From NCBI GenBank assembly GCA_963841715.1, contig CAWJDP010000001.1, positions 744,001 through 808,000 on the forward strand: a DNA stretch of 64,000 bases. Reading direction: 5' to 3'. The number at the start of each line of letters is the position of its first letter. Positions within the stretch are counted from its first letter, which is position 1. Positions 37,658-45,826 of the stretch are shown here, piece by piece. A program made the position numbers and the translations under genes. The notes beneath the pieces are model-generated. The model searched no databases, was not told where the DNA came from, and saw only the letters and a program-made list of their open reading frames with translations. This DNA comes from DASPWW01 sp963841715 (GTDB lineage: Bacteria > Actinomycetota > Thermoleophilia > Solirubrobacterales > 70-9).

Positions 37658-38407
37658 TCAGCGCTGCTGGCGGGTCGGGCGAACGAGGACCTCGTTGATG
37701 CTGACCCGCTCCGGCTGCGCTACGGCGTAGACGATCGCGTTCGCGATGTCCTCGGCTTCGAGGACGTCGCCGATCTGCTCGCGCATCTTCTCGGTCGCCT
37801 CAACGACCATCGGATGCGTGTTGTGACCCTGGAGCTCGGTCGCGACGAAACCCGGCTCGATCACCGTCACACGAACGTTGAGGTGGAGTGCCTCTTGGCG
37901 CAGCGCCTCGGAGTAACCGACGACGCCGAACTTGGTCAGGTTGTAGACGGCCGCTCCGAGCGTCGCCTGGCGGCCCGCGGTCGAGGCGACGTTGACGATG
38001 TGACCGCCGCCGCTGTCGCGCATCAGCGGCAGCGCCGCGTGCGTGCAGTAGAGGAGGCCGAGCACGTTGACGTTGACCATCGTGCGCCACTCGTCCGGGT
38101 CGGCGCCCTGCAGCGGCCCGAGAAGCATCACGCCGGCGTTGTTGATCAGGATGTCGAGCCCGCCCATCGCCTCTGCGGCGTCGTCGACGAACCTGGTCGC
38201 GGCCGACTGCTCGCCGATGTCGACGGAGAACGGGTGATGCGGCGAGCCGTTCGAGATCTCCTCCGCGAGCGCCTCGAGCCGGTTTCCGCGGCGCGCCCCG
38301 AGCGCAACCGTCGCGCCCTCCGCCGCGAGTGCCCGGGCCGTCGCCTCCCCGATCCCCGAGGAGGCGCCTGTGACGATCGCCTTGCGTCCCTCGAGCACTC
38401 CAGCCAC
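37658..38407 (-). CDS. Short-chain dehydrogenase/reductase
   Basis: Classical SDR of 249 aa. NAD(P) motif TGASSGIGEA at residues 14-23, NNAGVM in the middle, catalytic Ser in VASTAG, Tyr and Lys in YNLTKFG, near 155. Arg/Ala following the cofactor strand (ALGARRGNRL) suggests NADP preference. Substrate unknown; the closest types are NADP-dependent 3-hydroxy acid dehydrogenase/YdfG. Start GTG 38407. Confidence 0.88.
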   Translation of the reverse strand: MAGVLEGRKAIVTGASSGIGEATARALAAEGATVALGARRGNRLEALAEEISNGSPHHPFSVDIGEQSAATRFVDDAAEAMGGLDILINNAGVMLLGPLQGADPDEWRTMVNVNVLGLLYCTHAALPLMRDSGGGHIVNVASTAGRQATLGAAVYNLTKFGVVGYSEALRQEALHLNVRVTVIEPGFVATELQGHNTHPMVVEATEKMREQIGDVLEAEDIANAIVYAVAQPERVSINEVLVRPTRQQR

Positions 38408-38433
38408 GGGGGCAGTCTATGTCCCGCACTCGA

Positions 38434-38837
38434 TCAGTGAGCGCTGGGCCCGCACTCGGCGAGCAGCTTGCGCAGCTTCGCGACTGCCTTGGCCCGGTTC
38501 GTGGCGATGTCGCTGCCAAGGTACTCGCGGTACTGCTTCGCCTTGCGGCGGCACGCCGCGCGGTTCGGCTGCGCGGACGTGATGATCGACCCCGAGCCGC
38601 CGCCGCCGCGTGGCCGGAGCCGGCGGATTCCTTGCCCCCGCCCTTGCCACCCTGGCCTCCGCCCCGGTTCTCGCGTGTGCCCGTCGTCGTCGGCAGCGGC
38701 GTCGTCGAGCTCACGGTGGGGATCGTCGACGTCGTCGTCGTGTCGCTTCCGCCCCCGCAGCCCGCGAGCACGCCGGCGCCGAGCGCGGCGCAGGCCAGCG
38801 ACAGCCCGAGCAGGATGTTGCGCCGTGTTCGCGGCAC
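38434..38837 (-). pseudogene. Small lipoprotein gene with an apparent frameshift
   Basis: From ATG 38837 the product has signal MPRTRRNILLG and lipobox VLAGC, then a Thr/Ser-rich (TTTTSTIPTVSSTT) and Gly/Lys-rich stretch. After a GCG-GCG-GCG-GCG tract (about 38597-38610) the frame that continues to look protein-like is a different one, ending RRKAKQYREYLGSDIATNR...LLAECGPSAH at a TGA at 38434. In that frame there is no start. A one-base slip in the GCG tract would join them, as real frameshift or sequencing error. Without the slip the reading runs far into the SDR gene. 2 nt before leuA stop side. Confidence 0.6.
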
Positions 38838-38839
38838 GG

Positions 38840-40432
38840 CTACGGCCCGGGCGTCGGCTCCTGCGCCGCCTCAGCGGTGAGCGCCTCGGCCTCGCGAATC
38901 GCCGCCCCCTCGAGCGCGTTCGAGAGCGCGCGCACGTAGGCGCGGGCCGACGCCTCGAGGATGTCCGTCGCCACGCCCTGTCCGGACGCCAGCCGTCCGG
39001 CCGCGCGCAGCATCACGGTCACCTCGCCGAGCGCGTCCTCGCCCTCGGTGACCGCGGAAACGGTGTACTGGCGCAGCTCGCAGTCGGTGGCCGCCGCCTT
39101 TTGGATCGCGCCGAAGATCGCGTCGACCGGCCCGTCGCCGCTCGCCTCGCCGACGACCTCCTCGCCGGAGGGATGCGTTACGGCGACCTTCGCCTTTGGC
39201 TCGCGCCGCGACGACGCGTCGACGTCGTACCAGACGAGGTTGTAGCCCTGGGTTCGCTCGCGGAACTCGTCCGAGACGATCGCCTCGAGATCGAGCGCGG
39301 TCACGGTCTTCTTCTTGTCGGCGATCTCCTTGAAGCGGTGGAACGCCTGGTTGAGCGCGTTGCCCTCGACACGGAAGCCGAGCTCCTCGAGTGCGTCGCG
39401 GAGCGCGTGGCGCCCCGAATGCTTGCCGAGCACGATCGAGTTCGACTCGAGCCCGACGTCGCGGGCGTCCATGATCTCGTACGTCGTGCGCTCCTTCAGC
39501 ACGCCGTCCTGGTGGATCCCCGACTCGTGTGCGAACGCGTTGCGGCCGACGACGGCCTTGTTCGGCTGCAGGGAGTAACCCGTGAATCGCGACACCATCC
39601 GGCTTGTGCGCGCGAGCTCGCGCGTGTCTAGCGCCGTATCGAGCCCGTGGACGTCGCGGCGCGTCCTCAGCAGCATCACGATCTCCTCGAGCGAGCAGTT
39701 GCCGGCCCGCTCGCCGATCCCGTTCACTGCGCACTCGACCTGCCGCGCGCCCGCCAGGACGCCGGCGTACGAGTTCGCGACCGCGAGCCCGAGGTCGTCG
39801 TGGCAGTGAACCGAGAACTCGACCCCGCCGCTCCCGGGGACGAGCTCGTAGAGGCGCTCGAAGTAGCGCGCGTACTCGGTCGGCGTCGTGTAGCCGACGG
39901 TGTCGGGGATGTTGAGCACGTTTGCGCCCTCCTCGACCGCGATCGCGCACACCTCGGCCGTGTACTCGAGATCGGCGCGCGTAGCGTCCATCGGAGAGAA
40001 CTCGACGTCTTCGCAGTACGACTTCGCGAGCGCCACGGCAGCGCGCGCCTGGCCCTTGACGTCCTCGCGCGTCGTCTGCAGCTGGTGCTCGATGTGGATG
40101 TCGGAGGTGGAGACGAAGGTGTGGATGCGCGGGCGCTGCGAGTCCTTGATCGCGCCCCAGGCGGCGTCAATGTCGGCCTTGTGCGTGCGCGCGAGCCCGC
40201 AGATCGTCGGGCCCTCGACGTTGCGCGCAATCTCCTGAACGGCCTCGAAGTCGCCCGGCGAGGTGATCGGGAAGCCGGCCTCGATCACGTCGACGCCGAG
40301 GCGCGCGAGCTGCTGCGCGATCTCGACCTTCTCCTGTGTGTTGAGCGAGATCCCAGGCGACTGCTCGCCGTCGCGCAGCGTCGTGTCGAAGATGTGGACC
40401 CGGTTCTCCTCGGGTACGGCCGTGCCGCTCAT
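38840..40432 (-). CDS. leuA: LeuA, 2-isopropylmalate synthase
   Basis: 530 aa, first committed step of leucine synthesis (acetyl-CoA plus 2-oxoisovalerate). DTTLRDGEQSPGISLN at residues 15-30, HCHDDLGLAVANSYAGVLAGA (shown HCHDDLGLAVANS) and NGIGERAGNCSLEEIVM, then the C-terminal leucine-binding regulatory domain (after 390) ending in EAAQEPTPGP. ATG 40432 with AAGGAGA seven nt upstream. Preceded by a leucine-rich leader peptide at 40501-40560; not co-transcribed with leuCDB. Confidence 0.96.
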   Translation of the reverse strand: MSGTAVPEENRVHIFDTTLRDGEQSPGISLNTQEKVEIAQQLARLGVDVIEAGFPITSPGDFEAVQEIARNVEGPTICGLARTHKADIDAAWGAIKDSQRPRIHTFVSTSDIHIEHQLQTTREDVKGQARAAVALAKSYCEDVEFSPMDATRADLEYTAEVCAIAVEEGANVLNIPDTVGYTTPTEYARYFERLYELVPGSGGVEFSVHCHDDLGLAVANSYAGVLAGARQVECAVNGIGERAGNCSLEEIVMLLRTRRDVHGLDTALDTRELARTSRMVSRFTGYSLQPNKAVVGRNAFAHESGIHQDGVLKERTTYEIMDARDVGLESNSIVLGKHSGRHALRDALEELGFRVEGNALNQAFHRFKEIADKKKTVTALDLEAIVSDEFRERTQGYNLVWYDVDASSRREPKAKVAVTHPSGEEVVGEASGDGPVDAIFGAIQKAAATDCELRQYTVSAVTEGEDALGEVTVMLRAAGRLASGQGVATDILEASARAYVRALSNALEGAAIREAEALTAEAAQEPTPGP

Positions 40433-40477
40433 GGCTGTCTCCTTCTGGTGTTTCTTGTTCCGATGACCTGTGATCTC

Positions 40478-40521
40478 GCGGCTCTCGCGCCGCCCAGCGC
40501 TTACTCCCCCCGGAGGGGGAG
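40478..40521 (-). promoter_or_regulatory. leuA leader hairpins
   Basis: Between the leader peptide and leuA two hairpins form in the transcript: 40504-40521 (CTCCCCC/GGGGGAG, overlapping the end of the leader peptide codons) and 40478-40493 (GCGGC/GCCGC). They suit control by ribosome stalling, although no T run marks a classical terminator. Confidence 0.5.
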
Positions 40522-40560
40522 AAGAAGGAGGAGCGCCAGGGTGTCGAGCCGGTGCGTCAT
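40501..40560 (-). CDS. leuL: LeuL, leucine attenuator leader peptide (19 aa)
   Basis: Encodes MTHRLDTLALLLLLPLRGE: eight Leu in 19 codons with five in a row, including two CTT codons that are rare in this GC-rich genome. It ends 68 nt before leuA on the same strand, with hairpins behind it. This is the layout of transcription attenuation: leucine shortage stalls the ribosome and lets leuA be read. Known in actinobacteria ahead of leuA. No good Shine-Dalgarno; ATG 40560. Confidence 0.85.
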   Translation of the reverse strand: MTHRLDTLALLLLLPLRGE

Positions 40561-40576
40561 TCGGTGCGTGCAGCTT

Positions 40577-40605
40577 AGCGCAGGGCCTGGCTGACGAGGA
40601 GTCAA
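40577..40605 (-). promoter_or_regulatory. Candidate leuA promoter
   Basis: TTGACT (40605-40600) and TGCGCT (40582-40577) on the minus strand are 17 nt apart; the start of transcription would be about ten nt before the leader peptide ATG. TAAGCT at 40577-40572 is another possible -10. Confidence 0.45.
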
Positions 40606-40675
40606 AATGTGCTTCAATCCTTCGCTTGCGCGCCGTCCGGCGCGCTTTGTCTACACCCACGAAAGCAGGGATGAA

Positions 40676-41146
40676 ATGAGCAAGCGCACGTGCGTCACGA
40701 TCGCCGGCGTGCTCGCGGCCCTTTCGCTGGTGGCCGTCCTGGCGGGCGGCGCGCTGGCGGCGGGAACCGTGAACGCGAAGGCGAAGCTCAACGAGAAGCA
40801 GGTCGTGCCCGGGCCGGGGGCGCCGAAGGCAACCGGCAGCGCGACCTTCGAGATCACGAAGTCGAAGCTGAAGTTTTGCTACGACATCTCGTTCAAGAAG
40901 CTCAACCCGGCGCCGAACTCGGCCGAGCTCCACAAGGGGGCGAAGGGCGATAAGGGGCCGAAGAAGTTCGACCTCTGGACCAAGACGACCAACTCACCGG
41001 CCTCCGCCTGCATCAAGAACCTCAAGAAGCCGGTTCTGAACAAGATCGTGAACCACCCGGAGAACTTCTATGTGCAGCTGCACAGCACGAAGTACCCGAA
41101 GGGCGCGATCCGGGGCCAGCTGAAGGCCGCCAAGAGCAGCAGCTGA
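40676..41146 (+). CDS. Secreted CHRD-domain protein
   Basis: 156 aa with a signal peptide (MSKRTCVTIAGVLAALSLVAV, cleavage probably after GGALAA near 29). The mature part has the CHRD fold seen in chordin-type proteins: ATGSATFEITKSKLKFCYDIS, NSAELHKGAKG, and the ending FYVQLHSTKYPKGAIRGQL, a classical CHRD signature. Function of bacterial CHRD proteins is not well known. Start ATG 40676; the ATG at 40671 is followed by a stop after two codons. A terminator follows at 41189. Confidence 0.88.
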   Translation: MSKRTCVTIAGVLAALSLVAVLAGGALAAGTVNAKAKLNEKQVVPGPGAPKATGSATFEITKSKLKFCYDISFKKLNPAPNSAELHKGAKGDKGPKKFDLWTKTTNSPASACIKNLKKPVLNKIVNHPENFYVQLHSTKYPKGAIRGQLKAAKSSS

Positions 41147-41188
41147 CGCACCCCGTGACGGTCGCCTGAGGCGGCCGGTTCGACCCGC

Positions 41189-41224
41189 GAGCCCGGCGGC
41201 CCTGCCGCCGGGCTCGTTTCGTTA
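41189..41224 (+). terminator. Rho-independent terminator after the CHRD gene
   Basis: GAGCCCGGCGGC, CCT loop, GCCGCCGGGCTC: a perfect 12-bp stem, followed by GTTTCGTT. Confidence 0.85.
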
Positions 41225-41290
41225 TTCGGGTTTGGTTCGTGCGCGGGCAGGGACGACGCCCCGCCCGGCGAAGGCGGGGCGTGAAACCCG

Positions 41291-42409
41291 GTGCTGAAGG
41301 CTGTCCAAATTCAGGCGCGCGCGATCGCGAAGATCGTCTCGGTCACGCTGCTCGTGCTCGCCGCGGCGGCGCTGCTCGTAGTCGTCGCAATGAAGATCGA
41401 GACGACGCTTCGGTGGCTGTTCACGGCGATCTTTCTGGCGCTCGTGCTCGCCCCCGCGGTCGAGTTCGTCGAGCGATTCAAGTGGCGCGGCAAGACCGCG
41501 ATCCCCCGCGTCCCCGCGATCTTCATCGTCTTCGTCTTCTTCTTGGCGCTGTTCACGTTCCTGGTCCTGCTCGTGATCCCGCCGATCGTGCACGAGGTCA
41601 AGGCGCTCGCGCCGAAGCTGCCGACCTACGTCAAAGACTTCGAGGACTGGGCGAACCAGAACCAGCAGTTCCAGGAACTGAACCACAGGTACCACCTCAC
41701 GAAGACGCTTGGCGAGCAGGCGCAGAACCTGCCCTCGAAGCTCGGCGGCGCCGCGGGCGAGGCCGGCAGCGCGACGCTCAGCGTCCTCAAGCACGTGCTG
41801 GCGGCGATCACGATCCTGTTTCTGACGTTCTTCCTGCTGATCGACGGCGACAAGCAGTACGAGCGCCTGTGCGAACGCTTCGATCCCGGAACCGGCGACC
41901 GCCTGCGCCGCATCGGCCGTCGCATCTACGGCGTCGTCAAGGGCTACGTGACCGTCAACCTCGCCCTCGCGGTCGCGGCCGGTGTGTTCACGTGGCTGAT
42001 CCTCGAGCTGCTCGGCGTCGACCTCGCGATACCGCTCGCCGTGTTCGTCGTCTTCCTCGACCTGATCCCGCTCGTCGGGCTGACCGCTGCCGGAGTCCTC
42101 GTCGCGGCCGTCGCCGCGTTCCACAACTTCCCCACCGCGCTGATCATCTGGCTCGCCTTCTTCCTCGTCTACCAGCAGCTCCAGGACCGCGTGATCCAGC
42201 CGCTTATGTACAAGAACGCGGTCAAGGTCCACCCCGTGATCGCGATCGCGGCGATCCTCGTCGGGGCTCAGCTGCTCGGGATCATCGGCGCGCTGGTCGC
42301 GATCCCGACCGCGGCGTCAATCGGCGTCTTGATCGACGAGGCGCTCACCTACGAGCGCGAGTCCCATATCGCCGCGGCCGCCGAGGCTCAGGCCGACTCC
42401 GGCGACTGA
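41291..42409 (+). CDS. AI-2E/PerM-family membrane transporter
   Basis: 372 aa integral membrane protein of the AI-2E transporter (PerM/YdiK) family. About seven or eight helices: two at the start (16-35, 40-58), one or two at 75-100, a central soluble coiled part (102-170), then a block of helices from 175 with ITILFLTFFLLIDGDK, VVFLDLIPLVGLTAAG and the conserved QQLQDRVIQPLMYKNAVKVHP. Substrate uncertain; family members have been linked to AI-2 export or Na/H exchange. Start GTG 41291. Its 3' end overlaps the convergent gene by 22 nt. Confidence 0.87.
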   Translation: MLKAVQIQARAIAKIVSVTLLVLAAAALLVVVAMKIETTLRWLFTAIFLALVLAPAVEFVERFKWRGKTAIPRVPAIFIVFVFFLALFTFLVLLVIPPIVHEVKALAPKLPTYVKDFEDWANQNQQFQELNHRYHLTKTLGEQAQNLPSKLGGAAGEAGSATLSVLKHVLAAITILFLTFFLLIDGDKQYERLCERFDPGTGDRLRRIGRRIYGVVKGYVTVNLALAVAAGVFTWLILELLGVDLAIPLAVFVVFLDLIPLVGLTAAGVLVAAVAAFHNFPTALIIWLAFFLVYQQLQDRVIQPLMYKNAVKVHPVIAIAAILVGAQLLGIIGALVAIPTAASIGVLIDEALTYERESHIAAAAEAQADSGD

Positions 42410-43161
42410 GCCCGCCCGCTGCGCCGTTCCTTCAGCGTGCGAATCGGGTGTCGCAGGAGCTCGTGCTCGCGCCCGAGGCGCTCCTCGGCGCGCGTCTGGC
42501 GCCCGTCCTTGTACAGGTAGTGCGCCCACGGTGAGTGCGGCTTGCCGAGCCGAATCGCCCCGACGAGGCCGATCGGCGGGAAGACGAGCGCGACGAGCCC
42601 AGTCACGAACTTGCCCTTCGCGAAGTTGATCGCCGCGAGCACGGCAGCGAGGATCGTCACCCCGCCGACCGTCGCGAGAGCGGCGTCGCCAACCGATTTC
42701 GCGACGTCGACCCACGCCTTGACCCCGATCAGGACGATGCCCGCGAGCGCCGCGGCGATGATCACGGCGTCGATCGAGGACCGGCCCTGCTGGGACCAGT
42801 AGACGTCCTTGAGGTTGAGCCACAGCGCGAACTCGTCGAGCGTCAACCCGGTCCCGATCCCGAACAACACCGCGGTGATCTCCTTCCACGGCGAGGCGGG
42901 CTGGATCGCGACGCCGACGTAGCCGACGATCAGGATCAGGCAGATCCCCCAAACGAGGTGGTGGACGTGGGTGCCACCGACCTGGACGTTTCCCGGCCAC
43001 CAGCTGACCTGGGCGCGGATCATGTGCGCGCTGGTGCGGATGAAGCCGAACGTGACCAGGAACGAGACAAGGAAGATCAGCTCGGGCTCCTTGCCCGTGC
43101 CGACGATTGCCCGGTTGTAGAGACTGCCGATGCTGGCCAGGACGGGGACGGCGCCACTCAC
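42388..43161 (-). CDS. Integral membrane protein, unknown
   Basis: 257 aa with about six hydrophobic segments (ELIFLVSFLVTFGFI, HHLVWGICLILIVGYVGVAI, EITAVLFGIGTGLTLDEFALWL, AVIIAAALAGIVLIGV, ATVGGVTILAAVLAAI, FVTGLVALVFPPIGLVGAI). HVHHLVWG and LDEFALWLNLKDVYW contain conserved-looking charged residues within membrane segments, a pattern of metal-binding integral proteins. No family recognised with certainty. A basic C-terminal tail (RAEERLGREHELLRHP) ends it. GTG 43161 overlaps the stop of the MDR gene upstream (GTGA). Confidence 0.75.
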   Translation of the reverse strand: MSGAVPVLASIGSLYNRAIVGTGKEPELIFLVSFLVTFGFIRTSAHMIRAQVSWWPGNVQVGGTHVHHLVWGICLILIVGYVGVAIQPASPWKEITAVLFGIGTGLTLDEFALWLNLKDVYWSQQGRSSIDAVIIAAALAGIVLIGVKAWVDVAKSVGDAALATVGGVTILAAVLAAINFAKGKFVTGLVALVFPPIGLVGAIRLGKPHSPWAHYLYKDGRQTRAEERLGREHELLRHPIRTLKERRSGRAQSPESA

Positions 43162-44189
43162 GGCACGAGGACGACCTTGCCGATGTTGCGCCGCTCCTGG
43201 ATGAAGCGGTGGGCGTCGGGGGCGCGGTCGAACGGGAACGATTCCGCGACGACGGGGTCGAGCTCGCCCTTCTCGAGGGCCTCGACCAGCGGGCCCGCGG
43301 CTCGCTCGAGGCTCCCCTCCTGGTCCCACCAGTGGAGCATGTTGAGGCCGAACACACCCTTGTTCTCGCTCATCACGTTGAGGCTCTTCCACCACGGCAT
43401 CGTCGCCAGCGGCATCCGCACGAGGCTCCTCAGCGCCGCGGGCATGTTGCGCTTGTCGCCGGTCTGGACCTCGGAGAGCCCGTACATGATCAGCCGCCCG
43501 CCGGGCCTGAGGATCTTGTAGTCCTTGCGGAAGCTCGAAGGGCCGATCGCGTCCATGATCACGTCGACGCCCTCCCCGTGCGTGATCCGCTCGACCTCCG
43601 CCGCGAAGTCCTGCTCCCGGTAGTCGATCGCATGGTCGACGCCCTGGGCGCGGATCGCGTCGTGCTTGGAGCCAGACGCGGTCCCGAACACCTCGGCCCC
43701 GCGCGCCTTCGCGATCTGCGTCCCCGAGATCCCGACCCCGCCCGCGGCGGCGTGCATCAGCACCCGCTCGCCCTCCTTCACGCCGCCCATGATCACAAGG
43801 CCGGCGTACGCGGTCGCGTAGTTGACGACGAACGCCGCGCCCTGCTCGAATGAGACTCTCTTGGGCAGCGCGTAGACCTGGTCCGCGGGCACGGTCACGA
43901 GCTCAGCCTGGCCGTTGAAGCGCGTCCCGGCGACGACACGGTCGCCGACCTTGAACGAGGCGACGCCCTCGCCGACCGACTCGACCTCGCCCGCGACCTC
44001 GTAGCCGACCACGCATGGCGGGCTCGGCGCATCCGGGTACACCCCCGAGCGCGCCATCAGGTCGGCGAAGTTGATCCCGGACGCTTTCGCGGCGATGCGA
44101 ACGTCGCCCGGCCCGACCGGAGGATCGGGCCGCTCCTCGACCTTGAGCACGTCGGGCCCCCCATGCTTCGTGATCACAACCGCGCGCAC
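43158..44189 (-). CDS. Quinone oxidoreductase-like MDR dehydrogenase
   Basis: 343 aa medium-chain reductase of the zeta-crystallin/VAT-1 type without catalytic zinc ligands. GINFADLMARSGVYP at residues 39-53, cofactor motif VLMHAAAGGVGISGTQIAK (AAAGGVG) near 150, and C-terminal NIGKVVLVP. Probably NADPH-dependent reduction of quinones or enones. Start GTG 44189: the -10 hexamer TAGGGT (44197-44202) overlaps the serA stop codon upstream, with seven nt between, so a leaderless start. Confidence 0.87.
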   Translation of the reverse strand: MRAVVITKHGGPDVLKVEERPDPPVGPGDVRIAAKASGINFADLMARSGVYPDAPSPPCVVGYEVAGEVESVGEGVASFKVGDRVVAGTRFNGQAELVTVPADQVYALPKRVSFEQGAAFVVNYATAYAGLVIMGGVKEGERVLMHAAAGGVGISGTQIAKARGAEVFGTASGSKHDAIRAQGVDHAIDYREQDFAAEVERITHGEGVDVIMDAIGPSSFRKDYKILRPGGRLIMYGLSEVQTGDKRNMPAALRSLVRMPLATMPWWKSLNVMSENKGVFGLNMLHWWDQEGSLERAAGPLVEALEKGELDPVVAESFPFDRAPDAHRFIQERRNIGKVVLVP

Positions 44190-44196
44190 GCCACTA

Positions 44197-44202
44197 ACCC
44201 TA
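44197..44202 (-). promoter_or_regulatory. -10 element inside the end of serA
   Basis: TAGGGT on the minus strand; its TAG is the serA stop codon. It lies seven nt before the GTG of the MDR gene. Confidence 0.4.
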
Positions 44203-45822
44203 ACGGCGGGGCATCAGCTCCACGGCGCGGCCCGCATCGAAGTCGCCGAGCTGGAGGATCTGGTCGACGACGGCGCCGCGGACCGGCGCGTCCGTCGTCA
44301 GGGCCATGACCGCCTTCTCGCCGCGCGCCTCGGCGCCAACCGCGGCGGAGATGATGTTGACGCCCTGCTCGCCGAACGCGGTCCCGACGCGGCCGATCAT
44401 CCCCGGCTGGTCCTTGTAGCGGAAGATCACGAGGTTGTCGGCGAACGGGAGGTAGAAGCTCTCGCCCCAGACCTTGACCAGGTGCGCGAGGTTGCGCGGG
44501 CCGACCGCGGTCCCGGCGACTTCGACTTCCTGCCCTCCCGACTCCAGCCGCACCGTGACGAGCTCGGTGAACTCGTCGGAGTGCGACTCACGCTGCTCGA
44601 TCAGCTCGATCCCGCGCTCCTCGGCGAGCGAGGGCGCGTTGACGAGGTTGACCGGCTCCTCGGTGTGGCCGGAGAGGATCCCGGCCAGGACCGCGATCCC
44701 GAGCAGGCGCGTGTCGTGGTGGGCGAGCCCGCCGCGGAACTCGGCGTGGACGCGGTCGACCGAGCCGTTGCCGAGTCCCTGGGCAAGCCGGCCAAGCGCC
44801 TCGCACAGCGGCACGAACGGCGCCAGCGCCTCCATTGCCTCGGGCCGGACGGCCTGGATGTTGACCGCGTTCATGACCACCCCGCCGGTCAGCGCGGCGC
44901 ACACCTGCTGCGCAGTGATCACGCCGGCGCGGTCCTGCGCCTCGGCCGTCGACGCACCGAGGTGCGGGGTGACGACGACGTTCTCTCGCTCGAACAGCGG
45001 ATGCTCGGTCATCGGCTCGTCGGGAAACACATCGAGGGCGGCTCCCGCGACCTTGCCCGACTCGAGTCCCGCCTCGAGCGCATCGAGGTCGACAAGCTCG
45101 CCGCGGGCACAGTTGATGATGCGGACCCCGTCGCGCATCTTCGCGATCGCCGCGGCGTCGATCCAATTCGCCGTCTCCGGCGTCTTCGGGAGGTGGATCG
45201 TGACGATGTCGGCGTGCGAGTAGAGATCGTCCGTGGTCGAGGCGCCCTCGACGCCGAGCTCGCGGAAGCGCTCCGCGGAGACGAACTTGTCGAAAGCGAC
45301 GACCTCCATCTCGAAGCCGAGCGCACGCTGCGAGACGAGCTGGCCGATGCGGCCGAAGCCGATTACGCCGAGCGTCTTGCCGTAGAGCTCGTTGCCGGCG
45401 AACCGCGAGCGCTCCCAGCGACCCTGAGTCAGCGCCGCGTGGGCCTGGGGGACGTTGCGTGAGAGCGCCAGGGCGAGCGCAAGCGTGTGCTCGGCCGCGG
45501 CGACCGAGTTCGACTCGGGCGCGTTGGCGACGACGATCCCGGCCTTCGTCGCCGCCTCGATGTCGACGTTGTCGACGCCGGTGCCGGCGCGGCCGATCAC
45601 CTTGAGGCGATCCGCGCCCGAGATCAGCTCGGCCGTGACCTGCGTCGCCGAGCGGATCAGCAGCGCGTCGAACTCGGCGATCCTTCGCGCGAGCTCCTCG
45701 GCGTCCATGTCGTAGCCGAGCTCGACCTCGAAGCCCTCGCGCAGGAGCTCGATCCCCGAGTCGGCAATCTTCTCCCTGACGAGCACCCGCGGCGCGGGCG
45801 CGTTTCCATCTCCGGCGGCCAC
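44200..45822 (-). CDS. serA: SerA, D-3-phosphoglycerate dehydrogenase
   Basis: 540 aa, long form with ASB and ACT domains. IGRAGTGVDNVDIEAAT, the NAD motif VIGFGRIGQLVSQRALGF and DVFPDEPMTEHPLF, TPHLGASTAEAQDR (catalytic His) mark the core. The C-terminal ACT domain (LVIFRYKDQPGMIGRVGTAFGEQGVNI, part: KDQPGMIGRVG) gives serine feedback control. Start GTG 45822, five nt after the aminotransferase stop; about nine residues precede the conserved RVLVREKIADSG. Confidence 0.95.
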   Translation of the reverse strand: MAAGDGNAPAPRVLVREKIADSGIELLREGFEVELGYDMDAEELARRIAEFDALLIRSATQVTAELISGADRLKVIGRAGTGVDNVDIEAATKAGIVVANAPESNSVAAAEHTLALALALSRNVPQAHAALTQGRWERSRFAGNELYGKTLGVIGFGRIGQLVSQRALGFEMEVVAFDKFVSAERFRELGVEGASTTDDLYSHADIVTIHLPKTPETANWIDAAAIAKMRDGVRIINCARGELVDLDALEAGLESGKVAGAALDVFPDEPMTEHPLFERENVVVTPHLGASTAEAQDRAGVITAQQVCAALTGGVVMNAVNIQAVRPEAMEALAPFVPLCEALGRLAQGLGNGSVDRVHAEFRGGLAHHDTRLLGIAVLAGILSGHTEEPVNLVNAPSLAEERGIELIEQRESHSDEFTELVTVRLESGGQEVEVAGTAVGPRNLAHLVKVWGESFYLPFADNLVIFRYKDQPGMIGRVGTAFGEQGVNIISAAVGAEARGEKAVMALTTDAPVRGAVVDQILQLGDFDAGRAVELMPRR

Positions 45823-45826
45823 CGCG

